Below, piece by piece: positions 1 to 8,679 of a stretch of DNA of 62,700 bases. The number at the start of each line of letters is the position of its first letter. Position 1 is the first letter of the stretch. The notes beneath the pieces are model-generated. The model saw only the letters and a list, made by a program, of their open reading frames with translations. It was not told where the DNA came from and made no database searches. The translations under genes and the position numbers were made by a program. Origin of the DNA: CAJXNP01 sp050305935 (GTDB lineage: Bacteria > Bacteroidota > Bacteroidia > Cytophagales > Cyclobacteriaceae); NCBI GenBank assembly GCA_050305935.1, contig JBNLGG010000020.1:1-62700 (forward strand), given 5' to 3'.

Positions 1-1
1 C

Positions 2-97
2 AAACAACTGGGAAAAATACAAGACCCATTCATAAATTTATACCCTGTTTTCCTCGGACGGATACCGTTAAAAGAAGAAGTTACTAAAAAACTGTAG
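2..97 (+). CDS. C-terminal tail of an unidentified protein (partial)
   Basis: The second forward frame is open from the window edge to a TAG at 95-97 and reads as a plausible protein tail of 31 residues ending in ...KEEVTKKL. The start and most of the gene lie outside the window. I do not recognise the family. The frame is short enough to be chance, so this is only a probable gene end. Confidence 0.35.
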   Translation, partial: KQLGKIQDPFINLYPVFLGRIPLKEEVTKKL

Positions 98-174
98 GGT
101 TTTTGGTAAGAACCCGTTTGGTTGTATTTACATGCGTTTTTAAGGCTGCGAGCCACCCCTCACTATTTTAACGC

Positions 175-272
175 ATGCAACTTCCCTTCCTGATCCAAAT
201 AGATCTTACCTCATTAAGCAGGAGTTTAATCGCGATGAGAACATCAACCCGTTTTCTTAACATTGCGAGGGG
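175..272 (-). pseudogene. decayed fragment of a recQ 3' end
   Basis: These bases align by eye to the last ~95 bases of the recQ gene further right (2029-2125), at roughly three quarters identity. Read on the minus strand the fragment gives DVLIAIKLLLNE and then, after a one-base deletion, KIYLDQEGKLH. The recQ tail reads DVLVAIKTLLDEGKIYLDHGGKLH. No other part of recQ is recognisable here, and the frame is broken. It is a partial duplication or the scar of an older second recQ copy. The intact membrane-protein gene 369-1808 lies between the fragment and recQ. Confidence 0.7.
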
Positions 273-368
273 ATTAACACCAGCCCACTTCCTTCTTATA
301 CCGAAGTCCTTTTTTTGCGAGTCTTTTTTTGATCAGGGTCCCAGTAAGGATGTATAAACAACCATCGT

Positions 369-1808
369 TTACGAATGTACCCACAATCGCCTGTCTGTGT
401 TAAATAGCCTAAGGGCAGGCATACACAGGCTAAAGGAAAAAAAGATGAAAAGAAGATAGTAAATAAAAATGTAATCCATCTGTCGATACCCGGCGGTAAA
501 TGAGGATGCTATCATTCCGGCATTAACCAGAAATACAATTGCCCAAAAAGCCCACTTTTTAAATTTCAATAGTGAGATCGATAAAACAAAAAGGACAATG
601 GCGCTGGCCAGGTGGTTGACGATCAGTGATATTTGTGGAAACTTAGTAATCGCCAGAAAAACCTGCACCGCCCCTGTCAAAACCAAAAAATACCCCGTAA
701 TTAAGACCCCTGTCCTTTCACTGGCACCGACCATGATTTTTTCCTCTATTTCAATTTCCCGGACAGCTACATACCCAGGACAGTCATGCTTTCCTTTTGG
801 TTTCACCCCCGTTGTCTGGCATGCTATACCTGTTGCCTTATCCATGATTTTATGAACACAGTTTTTGCAATACTCGAGTTGATTGATCGTGGCCAGTTTT
901 TCATTTTCTGAGGATTTCAAATTTGAGAGCCGGTTGGCTATCATAAAGTTTACAACTGGAACCAAAAGAAAATAAAGGCCTGCGAAGCCCTTTTGGGCAT
1001 CGAGGACCTGTCGATAACCCATGCTGAAAATCAAGTAGGAAGTAAACAGGTAGGCCGCAGTAATGGTAATAGTAATGTGGAAATTTGAGGTGGAAAAAAT
1101 GCTTGAACGAAAAATCAGGAAATATAAATGAAACAAGATAACAAGCTGAACCGCCATCAGTATGTAAATCGTTTTACGATACGAATGAACATCCATCGAT
1201 TTAGTGTAATCAAAAATCTGATGGATTTTCCCTTTTTTAAGAATGATCCCATCTGCCAGTTTTATGATGGCCCAATAGATTAATGGATTGAGGAATTCAA
1301 AAACCGGAAAGTACCGTAGGTTAGAGTTATAAATTAATTCTTCGATAAAAACTTCATAAAAATAGTAGGGGTAATTTATCAGAAAGACAAACACTACGAG
1401 CGGTGCAAAGTTCGCCCCTCTCTTGTTCATATACCTCACACACATCCAGATAGAAAATGGGTTAACGATAAAAGTTAAATTAGAGACGAGTTTGTAGGAT
1501 GTCAAATTGTAAAAACCCTCCTGCTGGATTATAGAATTGTAAAACACAACAAGAAAGACGTGGGGAATAGAATAGATAAGGGTATCGGTCAGCGCTTTTT
1601 TGTAATTTTTTTGTTCTAATCCTTCCAAAGTGAAAATGAAAAAAAACAAAAAGGTGGATTGATAGTTCGCGTAAAATTGGAGGATTGGGTTTGCATCCTT
1701 CGGAACAGGGCTACCGGCAAACACATATATTAAAACCGAAACCAGCCAAAAAACTCCTCCCGTGATTAGGCACAGCTTAAAAAGTTGCTTATTTTCTTTT
1801 AACATCAT
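369..1808 (-). CDS. polytopic membrane protein with a four-cysteine cluster, unknown function
   Basis: 479 residues with about a dozen hydrophobic segments spread over the whole length, the first at about residues 9-31. Around residues 313-345, between an N-terminal block of eight or so helices and a C-terminal block of four, sits a soluble loop with the pattern C-x2-C-x13-C-x12-C. This could bind a metal. I recognise no family. The start is one of two adjacent ATGs. The gene lies 215 bases downstream of recQ on the same strand and is bracketed by recQ and a recQ-tail remnant, so it may have arrived with a duplication or insertion. Function is not assigned. Confidence 0.75.
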   Translation of the reverse strand: MMLKENKQLFKLCLITGGVFWLVSVLIYVFAGSPVPKDANPILQFYANYQSTFLFFFIFTLEGLEQKNYKKALTDTLIYSIPHVFLVVFYNSIIQQEGFYNLTSYKLVSNLTFIVNPFSIWMCVRYMNKRGANFAPLVVFVFLINYPYYFYEVFIEELIYNSNLRYFPVFEFLNPLIYWAIIKLADGIILKKGKIHQIFDYTKSMDVHSYRKTIYILMAVQLVILFHLYFLIFRSSIFSTSNFHITITITAAYLFTSYLIFSMGYRQVLDAQKGFAGLYFLLVPVVNFMIANRLSNLKSSENEKLATINQLEYCKNCVHKIMDKATGIACQTTGVKPKGKHDCPGYVAVREIEIEEKIMVGASERTGVLITGYFLVLTGAVQVFLAITKFPQISLIVNHLASAIVLFVLSISLLKFKKWAFWAIVFLVNAGMIASSFTAGYRQMDYIFIYYLLFIFFSFSLCMPALRLFNTDRRLWVHS

Positions 1809-2023
1809 ATTTGGTTTAAAAATCGAGAGGTAAATTTACTCTACTGGCAGGCTGTTCGATTTGGAGTTTCCACCAATATGAAACCTTTGTAATAAATTCA
1901 TCTTTTAGTGGAGTTTTACTGCTAGTAGCTGTTGCCTGGGATGTCTTCTAAAGTCGTTCATGATATGACCGGTAGGATTTGAAAAGTGCTGATAATGTTG
2001 CCTGTAAGCCCGACTTGAAGCTC

Positions 2024-3930
2024 CTATATCACACAATGCAACTTCCCCCCATGATCTAAATAAATCTTCCCCTCATCAAGTAGGGTTTTAATTGCGACAA
2101 GAACATCCTCCCTTTTTTCATCATTGATCAGGGTAATTATTTCCTTTTCACTTCTTGCTTCTATATTCAGCCCCTCTATGACTTTTGCGTATATTTTTCT
2201 GTAGTCAGGTTTTTTGCTGCTATTTTTCCTGGATAGACAGACATCACAAATCCCGCAGTCCTCCGCCAAATCTTCTCCAAAATACCCGCAAATGAATTTC
2301 ATTCGGCATTCGGTAGTTTGTTTGGTGTAAGTCAACACGTGCTGAAGTTTTTCTTCTGCCAATTGCTTCCGCTCTTTCAGTCGGCCTTGATCCAGCGGCA
2401 GTTTTGCTGCGTCGTATCGCTGTGTGAGGAAGGTCAACTGTGGCTTGTCCTTTATTTTATCGTAGAATATTACCCCGTTTTTGTGCAATACTTCCAGTTT
2501 TTGAATCACCTGATAGGTGGTCTGGTTAAGGTACTTTGCTAGTTGCCGTTCAGAGAGGTTAGTGAATTGAATGAAGGCCTCTCCGCCATAAAGCCGAAAT
2601 AATGCTTTGATCAACAGATCAAACTCTTCATGTACCACCTGGTATTCATAGATTTTTTCCTTGTCCAGATTGAAAATGAATTTTGAAGGATGGTAAAAAC
2701 TTTCATTGAGATCCAGAATGCCTTCCTCCTTCAACTTTTGAAGGGCGGTGTACACTTCGTTGACATGAAAATCAAAATTTGAGCAAAACCCGTGGATGTC
2801 AAAATCATAGCTTTCCATTTCACCGCTTCCGGCTGCTATTTTTAAATAATTGGCAATCGACTGGTACACCCGTTTCATAAAAGTTGGCTCGGGGTGATTG
2901 ACCTCCACCAGGTGTTTTTGCATGGCTTCATCTGCCGCCTGGTACAGCATGACGGCATACGCAATGCGATTATCTCTACCGGCCCGTCCCGCTTCCTGGT
3001 AATACGATTCGATGTTAGGAGGCACATCATAGTGTATGATCAACCTGACATCCGGCTTGTTGATCCCCATCCCAAACGCATTGGTGGAAACCATGACGCG
3101 GTTTAAATTCAGCATCCATTCCTCCTGCTTTCTCACCCGGCTGTCGTGCCCGAGGCCTCCGTGGTAATAGTCTGAGGAAATATTATTGTGGTTCAGGAAC
3201 ACACTTAGTTCTTTGGTTGTCTTTCGTTTATTGACATAAATGATGGCGCTACCTTTCACCTTTCCAAGTATTTCAAGGACCTTTTGTTGTTTATCCTCCA
3301 CTTTCCTGACGGAAAAAGAAAGTTTCTTTCTCAGGAAGCTGCCCTGAAAGACGTTGGCCTTTTTAGGGCGAGTTTACTTATAATATCTTCCCTTACCCTT
3401 GGAGTGGCAGAGGCGGTCACGGCCAGGCATGGCGTATCGGGAATTTTCTCCCTGAAATCTTTTATTTGTAAATAAGGCGGGCGAAAGTCGTAGCCCCATT
3501 GGCTGATGCAATGCGCTTCGTCAATCGCCAGCAAATTGATCTTCATTTGCAAAGCGCGTTGAATAAATAAATCGCTTTGCAACCGCTCGGGAGCGACATA
3601 AAGCAATTTCACCTCGCTGTAAATACAGTTGTCCAGCGTCACGTCAATCTCCCTTCTCGACATGCCGGAATGCAAAGCATAAGCTTTAATGCCCAGCCTT
3701 TTTAACTGGTCTACCTGGTCTTTCATCAGTGCTACCAGAGGAGTGACCACGATGCAGATGCCTTCCATCATCAGGGCAGGCACCTGGTAACAAACAGACT
3801 TTCCACCACCCGTGGGAAGCAGTGCCAATGCGTCTCTCTTTTCTATGATCGCATGAATAATATCTTCCTGCAGAGGCCTGAACTGGCTGTGGCCCCAATA
3901 TTTTTGCAATATGTCAAGCGCTTTATCCAA
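2024..3930 (-). pseudogene. recQ: ATP-dependent DNA helicase RecQ, interrupted by a -1 frameshift
   Basis: Two adjacent frames together encode a normal ~635-residue bacterial RecQ of the short type lacking HRDC. The N-terminal part (3930 to about 3349) has the Walker A motif LLPTGGGKS and the DEAH box in LLAIDEAHCISQWGYDFR. The C-terminal part (about 3349 to 2024) carries helicase domain 2 (GMGINKPDVR, YYQEAGRAGRD), the four-cysteine zinc site (C-x6-C-x11-C-x2-C pattern within CRMKFICGY...CGICDVC) and a winged-helix region. The first frame runs off into RAAS-stop at 3331. Rereading one T at 3349 restores the family sequence SFQGSFLRKKLS. No canonical slippery heptamer is present, so this is a mutation or a one-base sequence error. 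The only workable start is a TTG at 3930, because an in-frame stop lies just upstream. RecQ unwinds DNA 3'-5' in recombination and repair. Confidence 0.9.
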
Positions 3931-4022
3931 GGAAATATTAGCAGGTACTTAGTTTAAAAATTGATATCAAAAGAGTATTATTATAAAGTAAATTCAAAAA
4001 ACCGCTTTAAATATACACAACC

Positions 4023-4616
4023 ATGGATTGGAATACCTTTTTCTTTGCTTCATACGAAATAATTATTTCCATACTTTTCAGCCTGCTTACCATTTTTATT
4101 ACTAAAAAATTCCTCAACTTTTTATTCATCAAAAGAAACCAGGATGACCTGAAAGATAATATGGCATTGTCCATTTTTTCGGGGAGCATAATCATAGGGG
4201 TGCTAATTCTTGTCAATTCGAGCGTGCTTCCCGCAGTTGACACATTGCGAGTGATGGTGCTGGCTAACGAAACGATCACCTTTAAAATGGTCGGACTTTC
4301 ATTTTTGTATTTTCTGTTGTTTTTTTCCATCACCATCTTTTTTAGTATTGTCATTCTCTTCCTTACTCTAAAAGTGTTTTTCAAGGCGACAAGCTGGGTG
4401 GACGAAATGAAGGAAATGCGAAATAAGAATGTAGCTGTTTCGATTGTGGTAGCTGCCGTGGTAATCGGGATTTCACTTTTTGTGAGGCCATCACTCAACA
4501 GGTTTATTTCAAGTTTAATCCATTATGAGAAATTTGAAACGATAGGCAGTGAAAGTTTGCCAGAAGAGGGGCCAGGGGAAATGATTGTTCCACTTGAGCA
4601 GGTTGAACCTAAATAA
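4023..4616 (+). CDS. DUF350-like integral membrane protein
   Basis: 197 residues with about six hydrophobic helices. Two segments, NMALSIFSGSIIIGVLI at about residue 40 and NKNVAVSIVVAAVVIGISL at about 138, are internal repeats that resemble the paired-helix DUF350 unit. The C-terminal ~35 residues are acidic and soluble. The ATG at 4023 is the first in frame and lies divergently 92 bases from recQ. It is followed after 6 bases by the transglutaminase-like gene, so the two are probably co-transcribed. The biochemical role of DUF350 proteins is not established. The family assignment is by eye. Confidence 0.75.
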   Translation: MDWNTFFFASYEIIISILFSLLTIFITKKFLNFLFIKRNQDDLKDNMALSIFSGSIIIGVLILVNSSVLPAVDTLRVMVLANETITFKMVGLSFLYFLLFFSITIFFSIVILFLTLKVFFKATSWVDEMKEMRNKNVAVSIVVAAVVIGISLFVRPSLNRFISSLIHYEKFETIGSESLPEEGPGEMIVPLEQVEPK

Positions 4617-4622
4617 TTTAGA

Positions 4623-5513
4623 ATGAGGGTATATTTTTTTATTAGTTTATCAGTTGTTTTTTTTATCATGGCCATTTTGGCTGTCAACAGGCTGAACGAA
4701 TATTTATTCACACACTATGTCGATTTAATTGACATGAAAGGCAGTAGCGTATTGTATAATAGCTCCCCGGAAGACTACCAGGCAAATCCTCATGTAAAAT
4801 TCAATGCCTCCGCGACCAGTGGTGAATATCAGTTTGACCTGACATTCAAAGGGCCGAGAAATAAACTGTGGAACTGGACGTGGTCGGCTGATGAGGTTTC
4901 AACAGATCGTGATATTTTACATTTTGGCGTGCCGAAGGCAATTTTTGAACCCTACTATCCGGTGGATTCTGTTATTCAAAATAGAAACCGCTGGATGCAA
5001 AATGGACTGTTTTTCCAGGATGGCCGGTATATCAAACCTGACCTTGTGGAAATGGTTAACTATTACCGTAAATATTTGCAACCATTGGCCCTTCAAACTC
5101 AAAAGATATTAACACCCGAGGATACATGGAGGGACTATATCGAATATTTCATGAAGGTATGCCAGGATATTCCCTACGGAGTGCCACCGAAGAATTTTAA
5201 TGATAAGTACATCGGTGGGGTATTTCCTCCGCCGCAGGTTTTTGTCAACAAATTTGGGGATTGTGATTCGAAGGCTGTCGTTTTTTGCGCTGGAGTATCT
5301 TATTTCAAGAACACTGAAGTAGTGCTTTTATATGAAACCGGGCACGTACTTCCGGCGGTGAAGGGGATACCGAAACCCTACGACGCCTTTTACGAGTATC
5401 AAAACGAAAAATACATCATGGCCGATACCGCCGGACCCGGCAGAAACCCCTTCGGTTTCAATACCAATCCCTACCAAAAAATCAATAAAGTTAGCAAGGT
5501 GGTAATTCAATAA
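4623..5513 (+). CDS. membrane-anchored transglutaminase-like (papain-fold) protein
   Basis: 296 residues. An N-terminal hydrophobic segment (residues 3-22) is a signal anchor, so the rest is probably periplasmic. The C-terminal half carries an ordered Cys-His-Asp triad of the transglutaminase-like fold: C214 in KFGDCDSKA, H241 in ETGHVLPAV and D268 in YIMADTAG. Family members are peptidases or cross-linking amidases acting on peptide or isopeptide bonds. The substrate here is unknown. It directly follows the DUF350-like gene, and its last seven bases overlap the end of the convergent gene 5507-6022. The triad is seen directly; activity is inferred. Confidence 0.75.
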   Translation: MRVYFFISLSVVFFIMAILAVNRLNEYLFTHYVDLIDMKGSSVLYNSSPEDYQANPHVKFNASATSGEYQFDLTFKGPRNKLWNWTWSADEVSTDRDILHFGVPKAIFEPYYPVDSVIQNRNRWMQNGLFFQDGRYIKPDLVEMVNYYRKYLQPLALQTQKILTPEDTWRDYIEYFMKVCQDIPYGVPPKNFNDKYIGGVFPPPQVFVNKFGDCDSKAVVFCAGVSYFKNTEVVLLYETGHVLPAVKGIPKPYDAFYEYQNEKYIMADTAGPGRNPFGFNTNPYQKINKVSKVVIQ

Positions 5514-6022
5514 TCAAAATTGAAATCCTCGCCTGTGATCACCTTTCTTTTATCCTCTTTTGTCAATTTAAGGTCAGCGGCGATACGGTCCCGGGTTGGG
5601 TTTCCAATGGAAAAAAAGACAATCAAAAGGGCATAAATGGCTGTAAAAAGCTGGTTGGCACAGAGATACAGACCCAGGGTAGTGATGGCGGAAGCAATGA
5701 AAAGGAACAGGAATTTCCGTTCGGATACTTTTTCATAGATGATCAATTTTTCCTTGAGCAGCTTTTCTTCGCTTGACAAGGTAATCCCACTTTTAAAGGT
5801 GACCAGTGCCATCCAGATGAGCCCGCCAACCAACAAGATGGAAATGAAAATCACCACGTATTCCATTGGGCCGGATACCATTGGATAAAGGTCATCAGCC
5901 GTCATTTTCAATAGCAGCCAAAGAAAAAATATCATAGGAAACCCAATGGCCGAGTAGGCAACATTTAGTAATTTTCGCTGGTAGTCTTTACTGTTTTTGT
6001 AAGGAAAGTTATTATTTTTCAT
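5507..6022 (-). CDS. small integral membrane protein, unknown function
   Basis: 171 residues from the ATG at 6022 (MKNNNFPYK); an ATG nine bases upstream is also possible. Two hydrophobic pairs are visible, at about residues 26-75 and 105-140, separated by a charged helix rich in Glu and Lys, with a charged C-terminus. I recognise no family. It converges on the transglutaminase-like gene with a 7-base overlap and is divergent from the lipoprotein gene starting at 6070. Confidence 0.65.
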   Translation of the reverse strand: MKNNNFPYKNSKDYQRKLLNVAYSAIGFPMIFFLWLLLKMTADDLYPMVSGPMEYVVIFISILLVGGLIWMALVTFKSGITLSSEEKLLKEKLIIYEKVSERKFLFLFIASAITTLGLYLCANQLFTAIYALLIVFFSIGNPTRDRIAADLKLTKEDKRKVITGEDFNFDY

Positions 6023-6069
6023 ATTCAACACGTTCGCCCATGCTCGCTACAAAATTGATTTCGAAAAAA

Positions 6070-6669
6070 ATGCTAAACAAGGGTTTTGTCTTTACCTGTC
6101 TGATAATCTGCTCAAGTTTATACATTTCATGCAAAAAAAGCGTCAGAGAAGATACACAATCAAAGATTACTGCTGATTCTTTACAAATAAAAATCAAGGT
6201 TTTGCAGGATAGTGTGCGAAAAACCTGGGACGAAATGATCCGTGATGATGACGAAAAGCTTGGTTTCATGCGGAGGGCCTTGCTGGAGATTTCATATAGC
6301 AATTTCAGATTATCGAGAATCGAAGAGTTACAGGTTCTGGTTGACCAACTTAAAGCTATGAGGTATGACCAGCAGACGATGGCTTCCTCAGCCCTTATCG
6401 ATCAATATGACTCTGCAACAAATGTTGTCACCCGGCAGGTGATAGATTTTTCCTATGAATTCCTGGAAAAAAACGAAAATGATCTGATCGAGAAATTAAT
6501 GAGTGAGATCAATCAAAAGAACAACTATGTTCTGATTTATCGCGTTCACTATGATGTTTTTGCCGAAGAACTTAATAATCTGATTGACCGGAATAGACAG
6601 GAGATTGAGAATATGGAAATTGCTGTCGAAAAATTCCCGCTATTCAAGCTGCCTGTTGAAGAAATTTAG
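6070..6669 (+). CDS. putative lipoprotein with a helical body
   Basis: Starting at the ATG at 6070 gives 199 residues beginning with a lipoprotein signal peptide, hydrophobic LIICSSLYIS followed by the lipobox cysteine C23 and two lysines. An upstream ATG at 6040 would bury this signal, so 6070 is preferred. The mature part is almost entirely predicted alpha-helical and charged, with possible coiled coils. No domain is recognised. It stands alone upstream of the purF-like gene, which has its own promoter. Confidence 0.6.
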   Translation: MLNKGFVFTCLIICSSLYISCKKSVREDTQSKITADSLQIKIKVLQDSVRKTWDEMIRDDDEKLGFMRRALLEISYSNFRLSRIEELQVLVDQLKAMRYDQQTMASSALIDQYDSATNVVTRQVIDFSYEFLEKNENDLIEKLMSEINQKNNYVLIYRVHYDVFAEELNNLIDRNRQEIENMEIAVEKFPLFKLPVEEI

Positions 6670-6740
6670 GATAATTATGTGGCTTTCAAACGGGCATTGG
6701 TCGAATAACTCAAACTTTCGGAATTTGTTCGTGTTTTATT

Positions 6741-6772
6741 TTTGAACGCCAAATTAATTAGTATTAATTTTG
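6741..6772 (+). promoter_or_regulatory. Bacteroidota-type promoter of the purF-like gene
   Basis: TTTG at 6741-6744, a 20-base spacer, and TAATTTTG at 6765-6772 match the Bacteroidota housekeeping consensus TTTG/TTG-N19/20-TAnnTTTG. The start codon follows 17 bases later. Confidence 0.65.
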
Positions 6773-6789
6773 TCTTTTGAACAAGGGTT

Positions 6790-8679
6790 ATGAGTGATGT
6801 AATAAAGCATGAATGTGGTATCGCGTTGATCAGGTTGCGCAAACCACTTCAATATTATGTTGACAAATATGGTACGCCTACTTATGGAATGAACAAGCTG
6901 TACCTCCTCATGGAAAAGCAACATAATAGAGGTCAGGATGGCGCAGGAGTAGTAAATATAAAAATCGACAACTCACCCGGTGTACGCTACATCAGCCGAT
7001 ATCGCTCCATAGATTCCCGCCCCATTGCAAAGATTTTCAATAAGATTTCCAAAAAATATAAAAAGGCCTTCAAAAAGGACCCAACGAATTTTTACAACGC
7101 CTCCTGGATGAAGGAAAATGTGGCGTTTACCGGAGAAGTTTGGTTGGGACACCTCCGCTATGGTACTCATGGCGTCAATAACCTGGAAGCCTGCCATCCC
7201 ATGCTTCGGCAAAATAACTGGCGAAGCAGAAACCTGGCGGTAGCCGGTAACTTTAATATGACCAATGTGGATGATCTTTTTGAAGTATTGATCAACCTCG
7301 GTCAGCACCCCAAGGAAAAAGCGGATACGGTCACCGTGATGGAAAAAATCGGTCACTTCCTCGATCTCGAAAACCAGGATATGTTTGACCAGTTAAAGGA
7401 AAAAAAGTATACCAATCAGGAAATAACAGAAATCATCGAAAGGGAGCTTGATCTGGCCCGTGTGTTGGTAAGGAGCTGTAAGGATTTTGATGGGGGATAT
7501 GCTATGGCTGGATTGACTGGCTATGGGGCCTCCTTTGTAGTGCGTGATCCCAATGGAATCCGTCCAGCATATTATTATGCGGATGATGAAATACTTGTGG
7601 TAGCTTCTGAAAAACCAGCTATTAAGACGGCATTTGATATAGATTTTAATGAAATCAAAGAAATCCAGCCAGGTTATGGTTTGATTACCGATAAAGCAGG
7701 TAATTATAAAGAAGTTCAGATTACCAAACCTCGGGAAAAGAAATCCTGTAGCTTTGAAAGGATATATTTTTCCAGGGGATCTGACCCGGATATTTATAAT
7801 GAAAGAAAGAAATTGGGTAAATACCTGATTCCTCAAATACTGGAGGCAGTTAATTTTGACTTGAAAAACACTGTTTTTTCCTACATACCAAATACTGCAG
7901 AAACAGCATTTCTTGGAATGATTTCGGGATTGGAAGACTATTTGAGTAAGCGACGGAAGGAATATATCATCGAGAAAAAACCAACCCTTGAAAAAATAGA
8001 AGATCTTTTGGATTTCAGGCCAAGGGTGGAGAAGCTGGTTTCTAAAGATGCTAAATTACGGACCTTCATCACCGATGATGAGCACCGCGATGACCTGGTA
8101 GCCCATGTCTACGATACTACCTATGAAGTGGTGAAAAAGGGAAGGGACACCATTGTGGTGGTCGATGATTCAATTGTGCGGGGTACAACCCTGGAAAAAA
8201 GTATTCTTCGATTGTTAGATAAAACCGGGGCAAAAAAGGTGGTAATCGTTTCTTCAGCCCCACAAATCCGCTTTCCTGATTGCTATGGAATTGATATGTC
8301 AAGGATGAGGGATTTTGTAGCTTTCAGGGCAGTGCTTCGATTATTAAAGGAAAGCAACAAGGAATATCTTCTTGATGAAGTCTATGAAAAATGCCTTGCT
8401 TCCGTCAACGAAAAAAATCCTCCAAATTATGTGAAGGAACTGTATGACCCTTTCACTGATGAGGAAATTTCAGCTATGATCGGTAAAATAGTGACCCCCA
8501 AGGATACGCAGGCAGAGGTAGAGGTGGTTTATCAAACCGTCGAAAACCTCCACAAAGCCATACCAAATCACATAGGCGACTGGTATTTTACAGGCAATTA
8601 TCCAACACCGGGTGGAAATAAAGTGGTGAATAAGGCTTTTGTAAACTTCATGGAGGGTAAACTGGTCAGGGCCTATTAA
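6790..8679 (+). CDS. purF: PurF-like glutamine amidophosphoribosyltransferase (long Bacteroidota form)
   Basis: 629 residues. The N-terminal class II glutaminase domain starts with a processed leader of eight residues before catalytic Cys9 (HECGIALIRL). It contains the family motifs HNRGQDGAG and WLGHLRYGTHG. The C-terminal phosphoribosyltransferase domain has the PRPP loop VVVVDDSIVRGTTLEKS. The reaction is PRPP plus glutamine to 5-phosphoribosylamine, the first committed step of purine synthesis. At 629 residues it is more than 100 longer than the usual PurF (about 470-510), with extra segments between the glutaminase motifs and near the C-terminus. It may be a paralogue with a shifted role. 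No other pur genes are adjacent. It overlaps the convergent ketoacyl synthase gene by four bases. Confidence 0.85.
   Translation: MSDVIKHECGIALIRLRKPLQYYVDKYGTPTYGMNKLYLLMEKQHNRGQDGAGVVNIKIDNSPGVRYISRYRSIDSRPIAKIFNKISKKYKKAFKKDPTNFYNASWMKENVAFTGEVWLGHLRYGTHGVNNLEACHPMLRQNNWRSRNLAVAGNFNMTNVDDLFEVLINLGQHPKEKADTVTVMEKIGHFLDLENQDMFDQLKEKKYTNQEITEIIERELDLARVLVRSCKDFDGGYAMAGLTGYGASFVVRDPNGIRPAYYYADDEILVVASEKPAIKTAFDIDFNEIKEIQPGYGLITDKAGNYKEVQITKPREKKSCSFERIYFSRGSDPDIYNERKKLGKYLIPQILEAVNFDLKNTVFSYIPNTAETAFLGMISGLEDYLSKRRKEYIIEKKPTLEKIEDLLDFRPRVEKLVSKDAKLRTFITDDEHRDDLVAHVYDTTYEVVKKGRDTIVVVDDSIVRGTTLEKSILRLLDKTGAKKVVIVSSAPQIRFPDCYGIDMSRMRDFVAFRAVLRLLKESNKEYLLDEVYEKCLASVNEKNPPNYVKELYDPFTDEEISAMIGKIVTPKDTQAEVEVVYQTVENLHKAIPNHIGDWYFTGNYPTPGGNKVVNKAFVNFMEGKLVRAY

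Noticed and set aside
1809..2023. Short open stretch upstream of the 369-1808 gene
   Set aside because: A ~38-codon minus-strand frame exists there but overlaps the recQ end, has no start signal and matches nothing known to me.
3331..3360. Programmed -1 frameshift in recQ
   Set aside because: The change point reads G TCT TTC with no X-XXY-YYZ heptamer and no obvious stimulatory hairpin; mutation or sequence error is simpler.
4007..4498. Minus-strand reading frame of 163 codons opposite the DUF350-like gene
   Set aside because: It is the antisense shadow of a gene with clear helix repeats, and its composition (Ser/Thr/Ile/Lys runs) looks non-coding.
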